Shown one piece after another: positions 1 through 12,790 of a stretch of 64,000 nucleotides of DNA. The notes below the pieces were generated by a model. The model searched no databases and was not told where the DNA came from. It worked only from the letters and a program-made list of their open reading frames with translations. The stretch's first letter is position 1. The number at the start of each line of letters is the position of its first letter. The translations under genes were made by a program, and so were the position numbers. Source of the DNA: Lumbricus terrestris (lineage: Eukaryota > Annelida > Clitellata > Crassiclitellata > Lumbricidae); assembly GCA_949752735.1 (NCBI GenBank), contig OX457039.1, positions 51,190,562 to 51,254,561 of the forward strand, written 5' to 3'.

Positions 1-78
<78 letters not shown>
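1..78. repeat. (ATG)n microsatellite
   Basis: A pure ATG/TGA trinucleotide run of about 26 units that continues off the left edge, so its true length is unknown. Confidence 0.97.
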
Positions 79-789
79 TATCAATAGCTGATAGCGATAG
101 TTGTAGAAGAGCATCCTTCTCTTTGTTTCAGCAGAAGTCATGCATGAAACTTTGTCCACTTTTGTCCCCTTGGCTACTGGAGTTTTATACTTTGGCTCGT
201 AATTCCTGAGAATTGCTGGTAGAATTGCAAATGCACACAAGAGATGATGGGTGTATCAGAGAAATCAAAAGTTTGCCGTGCAATGGAGGTTCAGGCTTAA
301 ATGGAGAAAATAGAATTGTAATTCTGGTCATGTTGTTTAATATAAGCTTGTTTCATTAGCCTATGATAAGTTTCTATTTGAATAGTTTAAAGTATGGATG
401 AATGATATTTTCTAGTGAAGCCTGTGCTGACTGTGGGTCTATATCAGATGTGTGGCTAGTTGATGATGATGGTGTTGCACAGTAGCGCCATCATGTGTTG
501 CTGGTAGAAGAGAAGGAGAAAGATGAGGATTGATGACAAAGTGCAATAATTAGTTTGTCATATTTTTCTTTTCCCCGAATAGGTCCCATGATTTTAGTTG
601 TACTTTGGTTTAGAAACTTAAAAAAAGATGCAGTTGGTTTCTGTGACCACAAAAATTGAGATCCGTATTATATTAAACTGTAAAATGTTATTTCAAAACA
701 TTAATGGTGCACTAAAAAACCTAAAAAACGAGGAAGTTTACTTAATAGGACAGAAAGTCATAGGTTTTTGGGTGCACTACGTGGGACCA

Positions 790-832
790 TGTATGTGTGT
801 GTGTGTGTGTGTGTGTATTTGTGTGTGTGTAA
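790..832. repeat. (GT)n microsatellite
   Basis: A TG dinucleotide run with one interruption (TATTTG). Confidence 0.95.
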
Positions 833-846
833 TAGCAAATGACAAA

Positions 847-985
847 CTGATGATGACGACGACGATGATGATGATGGTGAAGACAATGATGATGATGATG
901 ATGATGATGATGACGATGATGATGATGACGACGACGACGACGATGATGAGGGTGAAGACAATGATGATGCAGATGACAATGAGTA
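847..985. repeat. (GAT/GAC)n trinucleotide repeat
   Basis: An interrupted GAT/GAC repeat about 140 bp long, with an internal near-duplicate segment (GGTGAAGACAATGATGATG-type). Open frames across it are low-complexity Met/Thr or Ser-rich artefacts. Confidence 0.95.
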
Positions 986-2157
986 TGACGGTGACTGATG
1001 GCAGTGCGTGAGCGGCCGCTGTAGGAGCCGTTGCGTAAATGTTTGGCTCTGCGTGTATTTCATTATCACCGTCGATGACTGATTACTTCATCGGCAAATG
1101 CAGTCTGGCAGCCAGTCCAAATCCAGATCTGTCCGTGGAGATGGGGCAACATGGAAATCAAGCTGGAAAAATGGAGTGAGAGATGTTGACCTGAATGTCA
1201 ATCACGCAGGGAGTGTGGAGACTGGAGAGCGCAGCTGGAAATCATTCGTTTTCAAGGGAGTTATAAATTCTGCGGATGTTTAGAATTAATAAGTGAAGAA
1301 GCTTAGAATATTTTGTAAATTGTTTGTTTTATATTTACCATGGTCAATGTTGGAACATCTGATGTGCTAAGGATGTCCTAATAGAATCATGTATGCCAAC
1401 TGTTGAACTTTCTAATTTGCTTTGACACTGCAGACAGCTTTTCTATGCATATGTAGGTTTGCAGCGATGAGGGGGGGTACAGCATGATGCTCTAAAGTAC
1501 TATCCTGTTGCTTTTAACCTTTTACTTATTATGACTCCGACAATAGACAGCAATTGCTTGTTTCAGTAGTGTTGCAACACTCTTTCATCTGCAGTTTTTG
1601 GGTGTTTTTTGTCTCGATGGCTCAGCAGTTCTAGCAACGTTATTACCATATTTAAGACTTTTGCGTTGCTGCACCAGTTAGAATATGTTACGGTGCAAGC
1701 ATATTTTCTTGAAACTGCTGCAGATCACTTTTGTTTTGCACAAGTTTAGTTCTGTGTTGTGCGTTGCTAGGTAGGTAAGTACATCGTTTGGATGCACGGT
1801 GGCAGCAGTTGACGCAGCTTCTCTTCTGCTTCCAGTTTGATCAGTCCATGGTTCAGCGTTTGGAATCTGTTGTATCGACATCCTGATTCTGTGATGCTAC
1901 CATTTGGATGCTATGTGACTACCATTGGAGTCTCTGACGCTTGCAGCTGGTGCATGTCTATTGCCCACATTTGCTGCTTCCTTGGGACCTGCTGTTGGAT
2001 TTTCTGCGCTGCTAATTTACAATTCATTGCTTTACAACTCTGATGTTGCTGCCGCCGCCGCATGCTGCTGAGATTGCACCATTTGGTAACGGACTATAAG
2101 ATTTATTCATGTGTGGCTTTGGTACCTCGTTCCATTTCACTGGGACTTGTGTCAGCA

Positions 2158-2312
2158 GCGGCAGCAGCAGCAGCAGCCATTGGGCGATTAGACTTTACTT
2201 GCAATTCAGCGCTGAGGTCTCAGTCGTAGCACTTCCCCTTCCGATATTTAAGAATTCATTGCATCCTGTCGGACTGTCCGGACCTCACTGCTGCTGCTGC
2301 TGCTGCTGCTGC
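2158..2312. repeat. (CAG)n and (CTG)n tracts about 110 bp apart
   Basis: A short CAG run (about 2158-2180) is followed by eight CTG units (about 2288-2312). The two are complementary, so the segment could fold as an imperfect CAG:CTG hairpin. On the + strand transcript the CTG run reads as CUG, the preferred ligand of muscleblind zinc fingers. That is relevant only if this region is transcribed as part of mbl. Confidence 0.85.
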
Positions 2313-3541
2313 GGTCTGGATGTATATCCCATGATTTGCATTCCTGGCCACAGGGTCTAGCCACGACTCACCCGGTCTATTTACATCCGGTAATAGATTC
2401 TTCTATATGCCCCGAATTTCCCGGCCACCTACTTACTGGCCATCTTCTGCGCAGTGAACAGCGCTCCAGCTGACTTTGATTGGATAAAAGCCAGACGACA
2501 CGGAGGAGGAGGATTACTCGGCCAGAAATATGACACGTGTGCTTGACAGTACATTACTGGTAATCGTCGCTCGCTATAATGTCCGCACGAAGAGCCAACA
2601 ATCTGTGATGGATGATCAGTGGTTTTGAGACCCATTATTCCATTATGGGATCCTTATTAATGAGCCATCGAAGGGCAGGCATTCTAGAGGCTGCAGCAGC
2701 GCCGCCGTTGTCAGTCCTCCGACAATAAATTTACAGAGTTTTTCAGAGCCTCTATTCGTTAGCGATGCTTACATATACCAGCTCTGGACGTTTTACTTTC
2801 CAAGTTGAGGAGGGGCAGATTTTTTAGCAGAGCTCTCTTCTGTCTAGCAGAGGCATCTGTTCCCATCTGGTTGTGAGCAATTAGTATTTGTTTTATGATG
2901 ACAGGGCTCAACTAATTCCATGGCCACGTTTATGCAGTCATCGTCCATATATACATTGGCTCTAGATATTAAGATTGAAAGGCTATTTCCTTGCTGCACC
3001 GCTGCTGTGTAAGTGTATTTTACGCTTTCTGTGTGATGCTACGCTGTATTTTTTTGGGTCGTTTCATGTATTTGAATTAATGGATAAGATTTCTGCTGGG
3101 TTTTGTAATCACTCTGAAATGTTGGGGACTGGCTGTGAAGGGAAAAGCTGGATGTAGAAGAGCTTAGAACAACACCAAAGTTTAGGACTAAAGATCTTGG
3201 TAAAGCTGACATTGTCTTGTCCTGATGCTAATTACTAATGTTTGCTTTGACTCAATTTTAATGCAGCTTTCAAAGTTTCAGTCATGTATTGTTTATAGAA
3301 AACCTGAAATAAGGTACACTAATACTCCCCAAGTTTTTCTCTAAATTGCATTGCATAGTATTTTGGCCTGTATGATACTATCGTCACTTTGACATATGTT
3401 CAGTGATATTTGATACTTAATTAACTACATTGACTCCCATAGAAAGATGGTTTCAACGTAGGTGCAAACTATGGACTGAATTTCTGTGTTTTTAAAATCT
3501 GTAGAAGTATGACAGTTTAAACAGCAACTGAATACATAGCA

Positions 3542-3549
3542 GACTATTC
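3542..3549. repeat. Target-site duplication (left), hAT-like element
   Basis: GACTATTC, repeated exactly at 4423-4430 on the other side of the element. Confidence 0.9.
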
Positions 3550-4422
3550 TAGGGCTGCCAACCGTCCCGGATTCGCCGGGACAGTCCCGGAATCGACCCT
3601 GTGCGTCCCGTGTCCCGGATTGATCTAAAATTGTCCCGGAATTTGGTCCAGAGATCCACTTAGCACATTATTATTGTTCCTGTCAATTTTTGTTTACTAA
3701 ACTCAGCCATTTGTACGATGATTTTTACGTTCTGCTCTCTATCAGAGCATTACATTAGGCTACATTACATTGTTGGCTGAACATCGGGAGTTAAATTCTT
3801 CAAAACTTTACAAATCAATGATACTCGGTTTTCGGTTTAATAGTGTCTAGTTTTAATGCTTTTTTGCGAGAGAGCGTTCAGCATTTTGAACGATCTGTTG
3901 TCTAATAATCGCAATTACCTACCTGAGCACCGAGAGTTCACCGACCTTATTATAGCACAACTGTTAGCATGACATTTGCTGATAGCCTATCTGCTATTTT
4001 GTGCCCATTGTTCTGGAACTGCAACGCACATAAGCAGGCCATGTAATATATTAAGTATAGCTTAGGCCCTAAGTTTAATATAAATTCTGCTCCCCGGTCG
4101 CAGACCTATGAGCCTACGATACTTACGAACTTCCCGCAATTTTGGCTCATAAGTCTTACTCTGATGAGCCTATGTGACTGGGGTTTGAAATGCTTCTTCT
4201 TGAGGTTGATTCTTGTCTTAAATTTAGGCTATAAAATTATATCTTTTGATGATTTGTCTGAAATTATTAATGACTTTTTAGTAGATTGTAGATGTAGGTT
4301 CTATACTGGGCTGACACAACATTTGCTGCATTATGCGCTTCTGTGGATTGTGTAAATTGATAATGGCACATCGAGTGGCTGAAGGCGTCCCGGAATGGCA
4401 AAATCAAAAGTTGGCAGCCCTA
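3550..4422. mobile_element. Non-autonomous hAT-like DNA transposon, 873 bp
   Basis: The element has perfect 13-bp terminal inverted repeats, TAGGGCTGCCAAC at 3550-3562 and its reverse complement at 4410-4422. Perfect 8-bp target duplications (GACTATTC) flank it. An 8-bp duplication with a YARNG-type terminus is the hallmark of the hAT superfamily. Just inside the left end, GTCCCGGA-type motifs recur at least four times, and GTCCCGGAATG lies near the right end; hAT transposases typically bind such subterminal repeats. No transposase frame survives and the longest internal frame is about 60 codons, so this is a deletion derivative mobilised in trans. The perfect duplications imply a fairly recent insertion. 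Confidence 0.88.
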
Positions 4423-4430
4423 GACTATTC
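4423..4430. repeat. Target-site duplication (right), hAT-like element
   Basis: GACTATTC, identical to 3542-3549. Confidence 0.9.
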
Positions 4431-4923
4431 ATTCGTAGAACAATGCTCTTCTAGCTGTTTTTTTATATGGATTGAAATTGTTTTCCTGTAGAACATAGCA
4501 TATTAAATTTCTGGTCGCTCATATATGGAATCGATTTCTGTGCTTTGAAAATGATTCGGAAAGCATTTTGACTGCATAGATAGTAATGGCCACTGAACAC
4601 AGAATGTTTACAGTTGGTTTGTGAAGTGTATATTGCAAATGCTGTACAGCTATACTTAAGATAAAATCGTTCTCGACTTCTGTTGTCTATAAACGTATAT
4701 TAATGGTAAATTGTTGAGGACTGCTCAAAGAGAGGACGGTGTCAATCCATGAACTTGGCAGAGATTATGTGCTGCGGGGGACGTGATTCCTGGTTTCAGT
4801 GCTACACGCTGGCTGCCGTGTCTACATCCTGGTAATTTCATTTGGTTTTCGAATTGGTAATAGATTGACTGTGACTGGCAAAATTGCCTTTGTCGCTGCT
4901 GTTCGGCCGACTCGTTTTGCTGA

Positions 4924-5526
4924 TCAAAAATGGCTGCAGACGTTGCTGATGAACGCCAGAGCTTCAAACTGCCAGAGGACAGTGGTGACCAAACTCTCTC
5001 TGTACAATGCACTTTTGTTGTCCTTCTGTTGGGTGGACTGATGCCAAGATAATTGTTTTGTTGCCTCGTACATTATTGGCATTTGTATCAAGTTGAAGTG
5101 GCCTGTGGCCGTAATGACCGAATGTTTGACCTGCTTTACTAAAGGCTGTGAATATCCAACAACAGTTTTTGGCATGCTAAGAAAAGAGAACTGTGCAGAA
5201 ATTAGGCATTTCGTTGCTGATATCTTTTTGTATTCTGGGCATCCTGTGGAGTTCCTTCTGACTGAGTGCATGTTTCCAATTGAATTTGCTCCGTCTGTGA
5301 GTGAAAGCAATTCAAAATAGGAGCTTCTGATGTTTCTATCACCTGCTGTTAATGCTGTCATCTTGTTTGTTCGCCTGGCTTGTCCTCCGTTCAATTGGTG
5401 ATGCATCTCAGACCACTTGAGGAAGTTGGAATTAACTCTTCGAATGTAGAATAGAAAAACACCAGCGGTAACCAACCAGCACAGGCTACAGACAGGTGTG
5501 GAACCAGTATTCATTTTTTCAGGCAT
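4924..5526 (-). CDS. Unrecognised 200-codon open frame (doubtful)
   Basis: This is the longest uninterrupted frame in the window that is not low-complexity, 200 codons on the minus strand, starting at an ATG. I do not recognise the protein. After about 12 residues there is a hydrophobic stretch (around VCSLCWLVTAGVFLFYI) that could be a membrane anchor. The rest is Ser/Thr/Asn-rich without motifs I can name. No splice sites, promoter or poly(A) signal clearly frame it. Fragmentary frames are also open on the opposite strand over 4799-5320. It could be chance, part of an unknown gene or an eroded repeat. I keep it only because its length exceeds what I would expect by chance in AT-rich DNA. 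Confidence 0.15.
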   Translation of the reverse strand: MPEKMNTGSTPVCSLCWLVTAGVFLFYIRRVNSNFLKWSEMHHQLNGGQARRTNKMTALTAGDRNIRSSYFELLSLTDGANSIGNMHSVRRNSTGCPEYKKISATKCLISAQFSFLSMPKTVVGYSQPLVKQVKHSVITATGHFNLIQMPIMYEATKQLSWHQSTQQKDNKSALYRESLVTTVLWQFEALAFISNVCSHF

Positions 5527-7431
5527 ATTGATCTTTCAGTTAGCATGTGCCATTAAAAATTGCAATGTGCAATCATTTGCATTCAAATAAGCATTCAATT
5601 GTTAATTTCACCCACGTTCTTATTATGTTTTAATACTCTCGAATTTCTTTAGTTGGCTTCAATATCTCAAGTTTTAAGCACATTTGGAAGAGCCAGTGAC
5701 CAAACTAAAGTAACATATTCAAGAAAGTGTCAGCAATAATTAAAGGTTAAGATTGAGAATGTTGTACATACTTAAAATTCTGAATTTCATACTTCTTCTC
5801 TGAAAACATATTCGTATTAAAATCAAGATGAACTCCTGCACATAATTAAATTATCAGTAGCACCTCCAAGCCAAGTAAAATGTGGAATAGAAAGCAAAAT
5901 ACTCCTTCTCAGGCAGTGAACTCTGTATTAATTACTAGTTTGCTTATTTGAATTAATATTAATTCTTTGTTAGTTGCAACTTGCAACTGCAGTAGAGGCA
6001 AAAGGAAAGATTTAAATTTCGTAAGAAGCTTGGAAAATATTTTGCGTCTCTTTACTGTGCTCTGAGACTCCAATGGACAAGGGAAACTCGTAAGAAATAT
6101 CGGATAAATAAACTGAAGGCTTATTAAGACTTACTGCCTCAAGGCTTTGCGAAGCATGACAGAGTAAATCCAGGAAGATAGGTTTAGGATTGTAGTAATT
6201 TGTAGGTGAGAATGGCCATGCTTGCCACGTCTGTAAATTTACGATGAAGCCTTGTGGAGCAAAGTGCTTCCAGGGGAGATGAATGACACAGTGCATAGGT
6301 GGAAAAGCCATGAGATATCCTTATGCAGGCTCTCAGTCTTGTATAGTGCAAAGTAGGGCTTAGAAAAAGTGATCGACATGTGGATGACAAAGGACTTATC
6401 GAATATGGATGATTGAGAATGATGACCGATTTACAGATTTTTCATTTGCGACACAAACCTTTTTAGTGACAATAATATTCGTTAATTCAATTCGGACTGA
6501 TAAACCGCAATTTATTATTACACGAAAATTTAGTAGGAACCCATGAGTTGAAGAAGAGTCGATTTTATGACTCCACGGCAGTCTGTTAGGCTTGTGTATT
6601 GTAGGAGATCTGAAGCACTTAAATCATTTAGAAGTACTGTAAACAGACAAGTTAATGTCAGACTTGGGTAGGTCTTTTTTAGGCAAAAACATGCGATAAA
6701 ACACGAATTTATTGCGCAATAGTCTGAAGCTGGGAAACAGAATAACGAAGACTGTGACCTTATTTAAATGCTTGTAAATATTGTGATGCATTAAGAGTTT
6801 TGAGCATTAAGAGTCTGAGCCGTGGAAAGGATGAAGCAAAGCATCAATAAACAAGGAGAAGTCATTTTCCCACTGTTGGTATGAGCCATGGAAAGAAATC
6901 TCTAATGGAGTTGATACACGTACGTATGCATAATATGCAAGAATGAAATGTCTAGGAGTGGAGGCAGTCGATTTAGAACGTCTACAGTATTGTCCGGCTC
7001 CAGTTGTCTGATGATTTATTGACATTACCTAAGAACGTAATTTTTCTCTCTGACTATATGCAATAGAAGGCATTCACATCTAAGATGACAGTATAATGAC
7101 CCAGTTATAGTGTAGTAGAACGAATAGATATGTCATTCATTGTAACTGAGGCAAGAAGCCGAGTTGCAAAAGGGAAAGCCAATAATTTAACCAGCAGGCG
7201 TTTACCCTTAACTGAATCTAGGCAATTCTAATTCATTATTGTCAACTTAGTTTTCTGTATTATTTTGATTTTTCTACTGATCTTTTGGTAATGACGTTCT
7301 TGCTCAAGTTTAGATGAAAGACATAAAGGACGTGCTGCATTGTTAACTCCAACAACAGCCTCACATATATGACAACACTTCCAGATGGGCTTCAATTCAC
7401 ATGTACATGATTATTCTAGCGTATATAGCAC

Positions 7432-7433
<2 letters not shown>

Positions 7434-7468
<35 letters not shown>

Positions 7469-7535
7469 TAATAATAATAATAATAATAATGATAATTAAT
7501 AATAGCGATACTAATTATTATTATTATTAATATTT
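7434..7535. repeat. (AAT)n then (ATT)n, self-complementary
   Basis: An AAT run (about 7434-7500, with GAT interruptions) is followed by a short ATT run (about 7513-7530). The two arms are complementary and could form a hairpin. Confidence 0.9.
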
Positions 7536-7975
7536 TGTAGGATTTCTTTGCCCCAAAGTTTACAGGATCCCTTAGGGACTTCACTACCATCTAGTATAAA
7601 ATCAAAGTCTGGAAAGGCATTATTTATTTTAATTTTAGAATATTTTTATTATTATTTTTTAAATGCAGCTTTTTTTACAAGAAGCTGCATGAAAAGTTGC
7701 TTTGTTCTGGAATTAGCGGTCCTCATCACCTAACAACTGTGCGAATGTGCCTCGAAATGCCACTGCATTTAATCTTTGCCTTCAAATTCAGAGACGTTGG
7801 AAAAGGTGCGTGGTTTCGAGTGGGTTTCCAGTTGTCACTGACAAACGCCAGCCAAGCTCAGTGAAAAATTCAATGCCTGATCTGTTTATGGGACCAAGTG
7901 TTTCAAAAGCAATAGGGACGAAATCATGTGTTGCGAAGAGGTTCACATAACCGGTGCTTCACATTTTTTCGTATT

Positions 7976-8017
7976 GCATTTATTATTATTAGAATTATTA
8001 TTATTAGTATTATTAGA

Positions 8018-8069
<52 letters not shown>
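7976..8069. repeat. (ATT)n microsatellite
   Basis: An ATT run with a few AGA interruptions in its first third and about 17 pure units at the 3' end. Confidence 0.95.
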
Positions 8070-8070
<1 letters not shown>

Positions 8071-9775
8071 GCCTATATGGAAACATAATGGTCATATGGT
8101 TTTAGTTGTTCTACATATAAGGTTGCCATTGGATAAATGTCAACACTAGGCATGAATAGCCTATATGTATACATGCATACATAGGCTACATGTATGCTAA
8201 ATGCTAACAGAATATACGTTCGTATATACAATATAATTTGAGTTTGTTGATCAATGTGTTATGTCATTTGTCATGTGTACATGTAGTGGATGATAATTTG
8301 GATCAGGATTTATGGGGGTGGGGGCGGCGGCAGTGCATGCCACTGCATGGGCTAAGGAGTTTTATGGCAGCCGCAGTAGGTATGGTATATCAATATATCG
8401 TGAAGCAATTTGTGAAGCTATAACAATGTACAATACTGCATTACATTGCTGTACACTGACCTCTTACAAGACATACGCTTGCATGAAACCGAAAATGCGT
8501 ACCACCAGCTTCCTTCCTGTCAGTCCAGCAGAAGGCAATGCTAGAGTCAGGATGGATTATGGGAAGAGGAGGCCGTTGAAGTCTTGAGGATGGAGATCAG
8601 GAAATCCAAGAAACCTAAAACCTCAGCCCACCAAATATATCAGCTGATGCCTCAGGGCATTAAGGCCTTCTCATATGATGCAATTCCTTCCGCGGTTGGT
8701 GGGGTGGGGGGGGGGGAGCGGGAAGTGAGCAGGAGACGTCAGACTGTGAGATAAGGACAAAACTGCAAATCGGTTTGCAGCCAAATTCCGAAGACAAGAT
8801 AGCACGGAAATAGGCTTTTTGCTCATCTAACTGGATGAGTCGAGATCTCATCTGGCTTCCGGCTCTGATTTTACATTCAAGTATTTTATTTCGGGCTGTC
8901 AAGTGAAAAGTTGCAGACTGTGTTTGATTCCTACTCAGCTGTTATAGATCTGCTGTTTGCTGTGAAACTCAAACATTGGGCCAACAGTGAGAACAGAGTT
9001 GAATGCAACATTAATTTATGACTATGACTTGCTGCATTGGGCTGGGCGGGTCAGGTGGCTTCTAGCAAAAACGTTAGTAAATTAGTGATGATTGCTGTTG
9101 GGTAACAGTGCAATAGATCGGTTTTTTACTGAAGAACTGCTAGCCAGAGCTTAGCCATGCAGCCAGTTTATGATAAATGGCCGGCTCTGAAATAGGCGAT
9201 AGACTGGTCTAAGAATAGATTGGAGGAAAATGACTGTGTACTAAATATAACCTAGACGGCTTTTATATTTCCTTGGCCTCACGGATTATTATTGTATGAA
9301 CCGGGTGTTTCTAAGTAGTTTCTGCATTGTTTCTGTTTTTCAGATAATTATTGATGCTTTTTCCAGGTTTATCTATGATGGTGCACCACTGGTGATAGCA
9401 TCTGTGTAGTTTGTTTTAATTTTTAGTCATTTTGGAATAACATATAATGAATTAGGTTAATTTTCTTTCCAGTATATATCTAATTCTTGTGATATGTGCA
9501 GAAATAGCCTAGCTCTCTTTGAACATTGAAATTATTAATATAATAAAACTTCATAGAGTACGCATCAGTGCAGTAAAAATTGCAAATGTAAAAAGGATTA
9601 AGCGATTAATAAACACTAATACCATGAAGCCCTACTGCTTTTGATCTACCTCGTCAGGGCTTTAGTGTGATTTTTGACGACACTACTATACTGATTACCA
9701 TTAGATATTTACCGGGTAATGTTTATTGTAATTGATTTTTACTTGGTAAACACACTTGTAATTGATTTGTAATTG

Positions 9776-9860
9776 TGGGGCTCTTAACTTCCAAAGCACC
9801 ACTTGAAAGCCAAGCACAGAGCACAGGGTTGTTTACAAGGGTGGAGTCTCCATGATTTAC
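9776..9860 (+). repeat. Dispersed repeat fragment, family B copy 1
   Basis: The core (CCAAAGCACCACTTGAAAGC then CAAGCACAGAGCACAGGGTTG) matches the family also seen at 12120-12330 (minus), 53352-53412 and 61963-62100. The shared consensus is roughly AAAGCGCYACTCGAAAGCC followed by AAGCGCRGGGC. Only the core is recognisable and the ends are undefined. The family identity is unknown to me. Confidence 0.65.
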
Positions 9861-10904
9861 TTACTTACGTAGTCATTCCAAGCAATCACTCGAATTTCAA
9901 CTGGATTGTTTTACGGGTTTTGGATTGATAAATGTGTGAAACTAAACTTGGGTCATTTCAAATTAAATGTAATTTCAGATTGGTTAAGTTGGTTAGCATA
10001 ATTACAGCAGCAGGTCCTGTTAGGCATGAAATGCTTCAGTGGGAAAATTGAATGCTATGCCTCTTCTTTCTCAGCGTTTAGGCTCCATGCTTGGCTCTTC
10101 CAACGCGCATAAATAAATCAGGATCCTTTCGTTTTCTCAGATTCTCAGAGTTCTTGGAACTGCGTTCGTGTCTTGCGTGATTTGTATCCTGGCAGATGAT
10201 GACTTGATCTAGTGGCGGACTGACGCAAATCTTCCACGAGTGACTGTGCTTCAGCGGCGACGAGTCTGAATAGGAAATTCCACACATGTTTCCAGTCAAT
10301 ATTCGTTCTTGACCGCGTGATCCTCCGGAATAGCCGATTCTAACTATTCCGTAAACTTCCGGTAACGTTGCGGATGGATGCTGCTAAGACTAAGAGCAAA
10401 ACTTGATTCTTAACGAGAGGAATCTGTGGTATTGAAATGGACATTCTATGTATCCGCAAGATGTTGTGATGACTTGGGAGAATTACACCAAGAATCAAGC
10501 GATGTTATACTTACATGCGTGAGCTTGACATGCAGATATTAAAATTCTTGTTATTAAAACAGTTATTTTAAGACTCGCACCTATAAACAGACTCTAAGGC
10601 ACGTATGCAATGAATAAAAACATCATTGTAGGATAAGATGAGAATGACTTATTGCTGTCCCTGCTGATGATTGAACATACTGATCAATTAGTTTTAAATT
10701 TTGCATAAAGTTCTTTCAACTCTGGCTAATATTAACACAAATAAGTCTTAAATTAAAGCTTTTGTTCTTATATAAATACACCCTACAGCAAGTTATAAAC
10801 AAATATAGGACTAAAATAAAAGATGAGTTTACTTTAAGCATAGAATAAATACATACTGAGTTTACCTAATGCCTAATATCCAATAGCACAGCACTGTGGC
10901 CATT

Positions 10905-11135
10905 ACACGTGATAGTGGTGTAGTGGTGGGTTTGGCGCCTTGGGGCTGGAGGATTCCAGGTTCGAATCCACCTCAAGTCGCCACGTAGTGACCTTGAGCA
11001 AGTTCTTCACTCACAATTGCTTGTGTGCATTAGTGTGAAACTCCGATGCATTGTCCGCACTCTTGTTGGGAGTGCCTCTGCATAGAGAGAACCTGAAGGA
11101 GTGCTATAGCAAACACGTGAAATAAAAAAAATAGA
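10905..11135 (+). mobile_element. tRNA-derived SINE, family A copy 1
   Basis: The 5' head carries RNA polymerase III promoter elements: a box-A-like segment (TGGTGTAGTGG, about 10917) and a perfect box B (GGTTCGAATCC, 10969-10979). A conserved body follows (CACCTCAAGTCGCC, then CTCACAATTGCTTG, GTGAAACTCCGATGCA, GTCCGC). The 3' end reads GAAGGAGTGCTATAGCAAACA and then A-rich sequence. Two further copies (23962-24184 minus, 58610-58818 plus) share the whole architecture, so this is a repeat family and not a tRNA gene. Confidence 0.85.
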
Positions 11136-12061
11136 AACCATAAAACATTAGAAATCCTGACAAGTCAAAGAAACCAAAAGTCAATCTGTGTATGGTAAGC
11201 AAACAGAAACAGTTTTGGAAGGCAGGAATGAATTTTAGGTTTAAATGAGAAGGACGTAATGGAACCGATAGATTTAATATACAATATTGGGCAATGGATT
11301 CCAAGTCTTCAGAGTTCAGACCAACCATCGAAACAAAATGCTCACGAGGCCAATTCTGTTCTCATGTGAGCCTCGGAAAGAATTTCGTGATATCAATTGA
11401 GTGCATTATTTGCTGGTGTTATGTGTTATCAGGAGTGAGATAAGTCGGCTGATTTGAATGCAAGGTTATGTAGACTACAGGACAAATTTTACAATGAATA
11501 GGAAAACTGTTTTGTGCACCTGTCATGGTGCAGTATCTTATTCACCAGAAGAGCTTTCACGGATGATTGGAGATGATGAATGGTTGAATACCTGAATTTG
11601 TCTGCAGAGACAAGTTTACAGACTGTGCAACACTTCCTTCTGAAGTCGTGGGGATGAAAGGGTAGATGAGGATGACATCACAGACAACTTTCAAACTGAC
11701 TGTGCAACCTCCTGACAGGATCTTTTGGAGCTGTGCCAGAGCTGGGAAGTGCGTGCAGCAACCCTTACAGACTGTTAGTGGGATGAACCTGAATTTCAGA
11801 TGACCTTGAGTTGAGTTGATTTGTCCAACAACAACAAACTCAGTGGCTGTCTGTATAGGGTGTGACCACACTTGGGAGGCAAGAATGTTGGCAATGATGG
11901 TTGAAACATTTGAGAGAATTAAGCAGTTTTCAAGGTCTGTAACTAATAAAATGGTATTTGACAGGCGGTTGGTGATGGAGGGAAGCCTGAACAGTTGTGA
12001 CAGTATGATGAGACAAATGTGACTCAGAAGCAAATATATATGCAAAATAACGTAATATATG

Positions 12062-12105
12062 TAAGATATAATATAATATATATATATATGTAATTATATA
12101 TGACA
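12062..12105. repeat. AT-rich dinucleotide repeat
   Basis: Imperfect (TA)n with ATAATATA interruptions. Confidence 0.85.
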
Positions 12106-12119
12106 GCAGAAGTGTTAGA

Positions 12120-12330
12120 CGGGTTATAAGAAAATCTAGTGTATGGTCCAGCTTGCGAGCAGGATAGGAAATGCGCTGGTAGAAGATCCACAACTTTTGC
12201 AATAGATGCTCAGCTTGTCCCTCTAAATTTTTAAGTTGGTCATTATGGACAACCCTTTGACTCGACGCAGTGCTCATGAATAAGCTGGTGCCCCGCACTT
12301 GGCTTTCGAGTAGCGCTTTAGAAATATGGA
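12120..12330 (-). repeat. Dispersed repeat, family B copy 2
   Basis: The longest visible copy. Read on the minus strand it begins TTTCTAAAGCGCTACTCG, continues through CCAGCTTATTCATGAGCAC and a GGGTTGTCC block, and runs into unique-looking sequence. It matches 61963-62100 through the CGAGTCAAAGGGTTGTCC block. The left limit (about 12120) is approximate. Confidence 0.65.
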
Positions 12331-12674
12331 GATTACGTTATGGTCAGAAGAGGAAGGAATCATTGGAATTCTGTGAAATAGTTAGAATTGAGTGGCTGAG
12401 GACTATAAACATTACAAAGGTAAGGTAGATTTTTGCATAGTCGAGGGCAGAGTTCGTGGTTTCAAAATGGCTTTCTTGTTAGAATAGTTATGACCTTATA
12501 ATTAATTATAAGAAGACGACAACTCCACTGCAGAATCTTTCAAGCTGAGGCTGATTACTTTTGGAAAGAGAGGGAGAAAGGTGTTATGTCTGAAGTGAAA
12601 AAGGTGTGTACACCAGTTAGTTTGAGATTAGTGCTGGAAGCCAGTTAGTTTGAGACTAGTGGTTGAGATCAAGC

Positions 12675-12790
12675 GAGTGAGTGAAAGTGACAGAGACCGA
12701 GTGACAGAGACAAAGTGATAGAAACAGATAGAGTGAGAGAAAGAAAATGAGAGGGAGAGACAGAGACAGAGGGACGGAGGGAGAGCAAGC
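12675..12790. repeat. GA-rich imperfect repeat
   Basis: A purine-rich tract of GACAGAGA/GAGTGA words with no clean period. Confidence 0.8.

Noticed and set aside
628..1069. Open frames on both strands over GAT/GAC and GT repeats
   Set aside because: Met/Thr and Ser runs are translations of a trinucleotide repeat.
9627..9667. AAGCCCT...AGGGCTT inverted pair as a MITE
   Set aside because: Only about 40 bp in total with no target duplication. A chance stem-loop is sufficient.
10905..10990. tRNA gene (A and B boxes present)
   Set aside because: No cloverleaf with a paired acceptor stem. The same head is joined to the same SINE body at three loci.
11557..12298. 162- and 122-codon minus-strand frames
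   Set aside because: No recognisable motif. The second overlaps the family B dispersed repeat. Treated as chance or repeat-derived.
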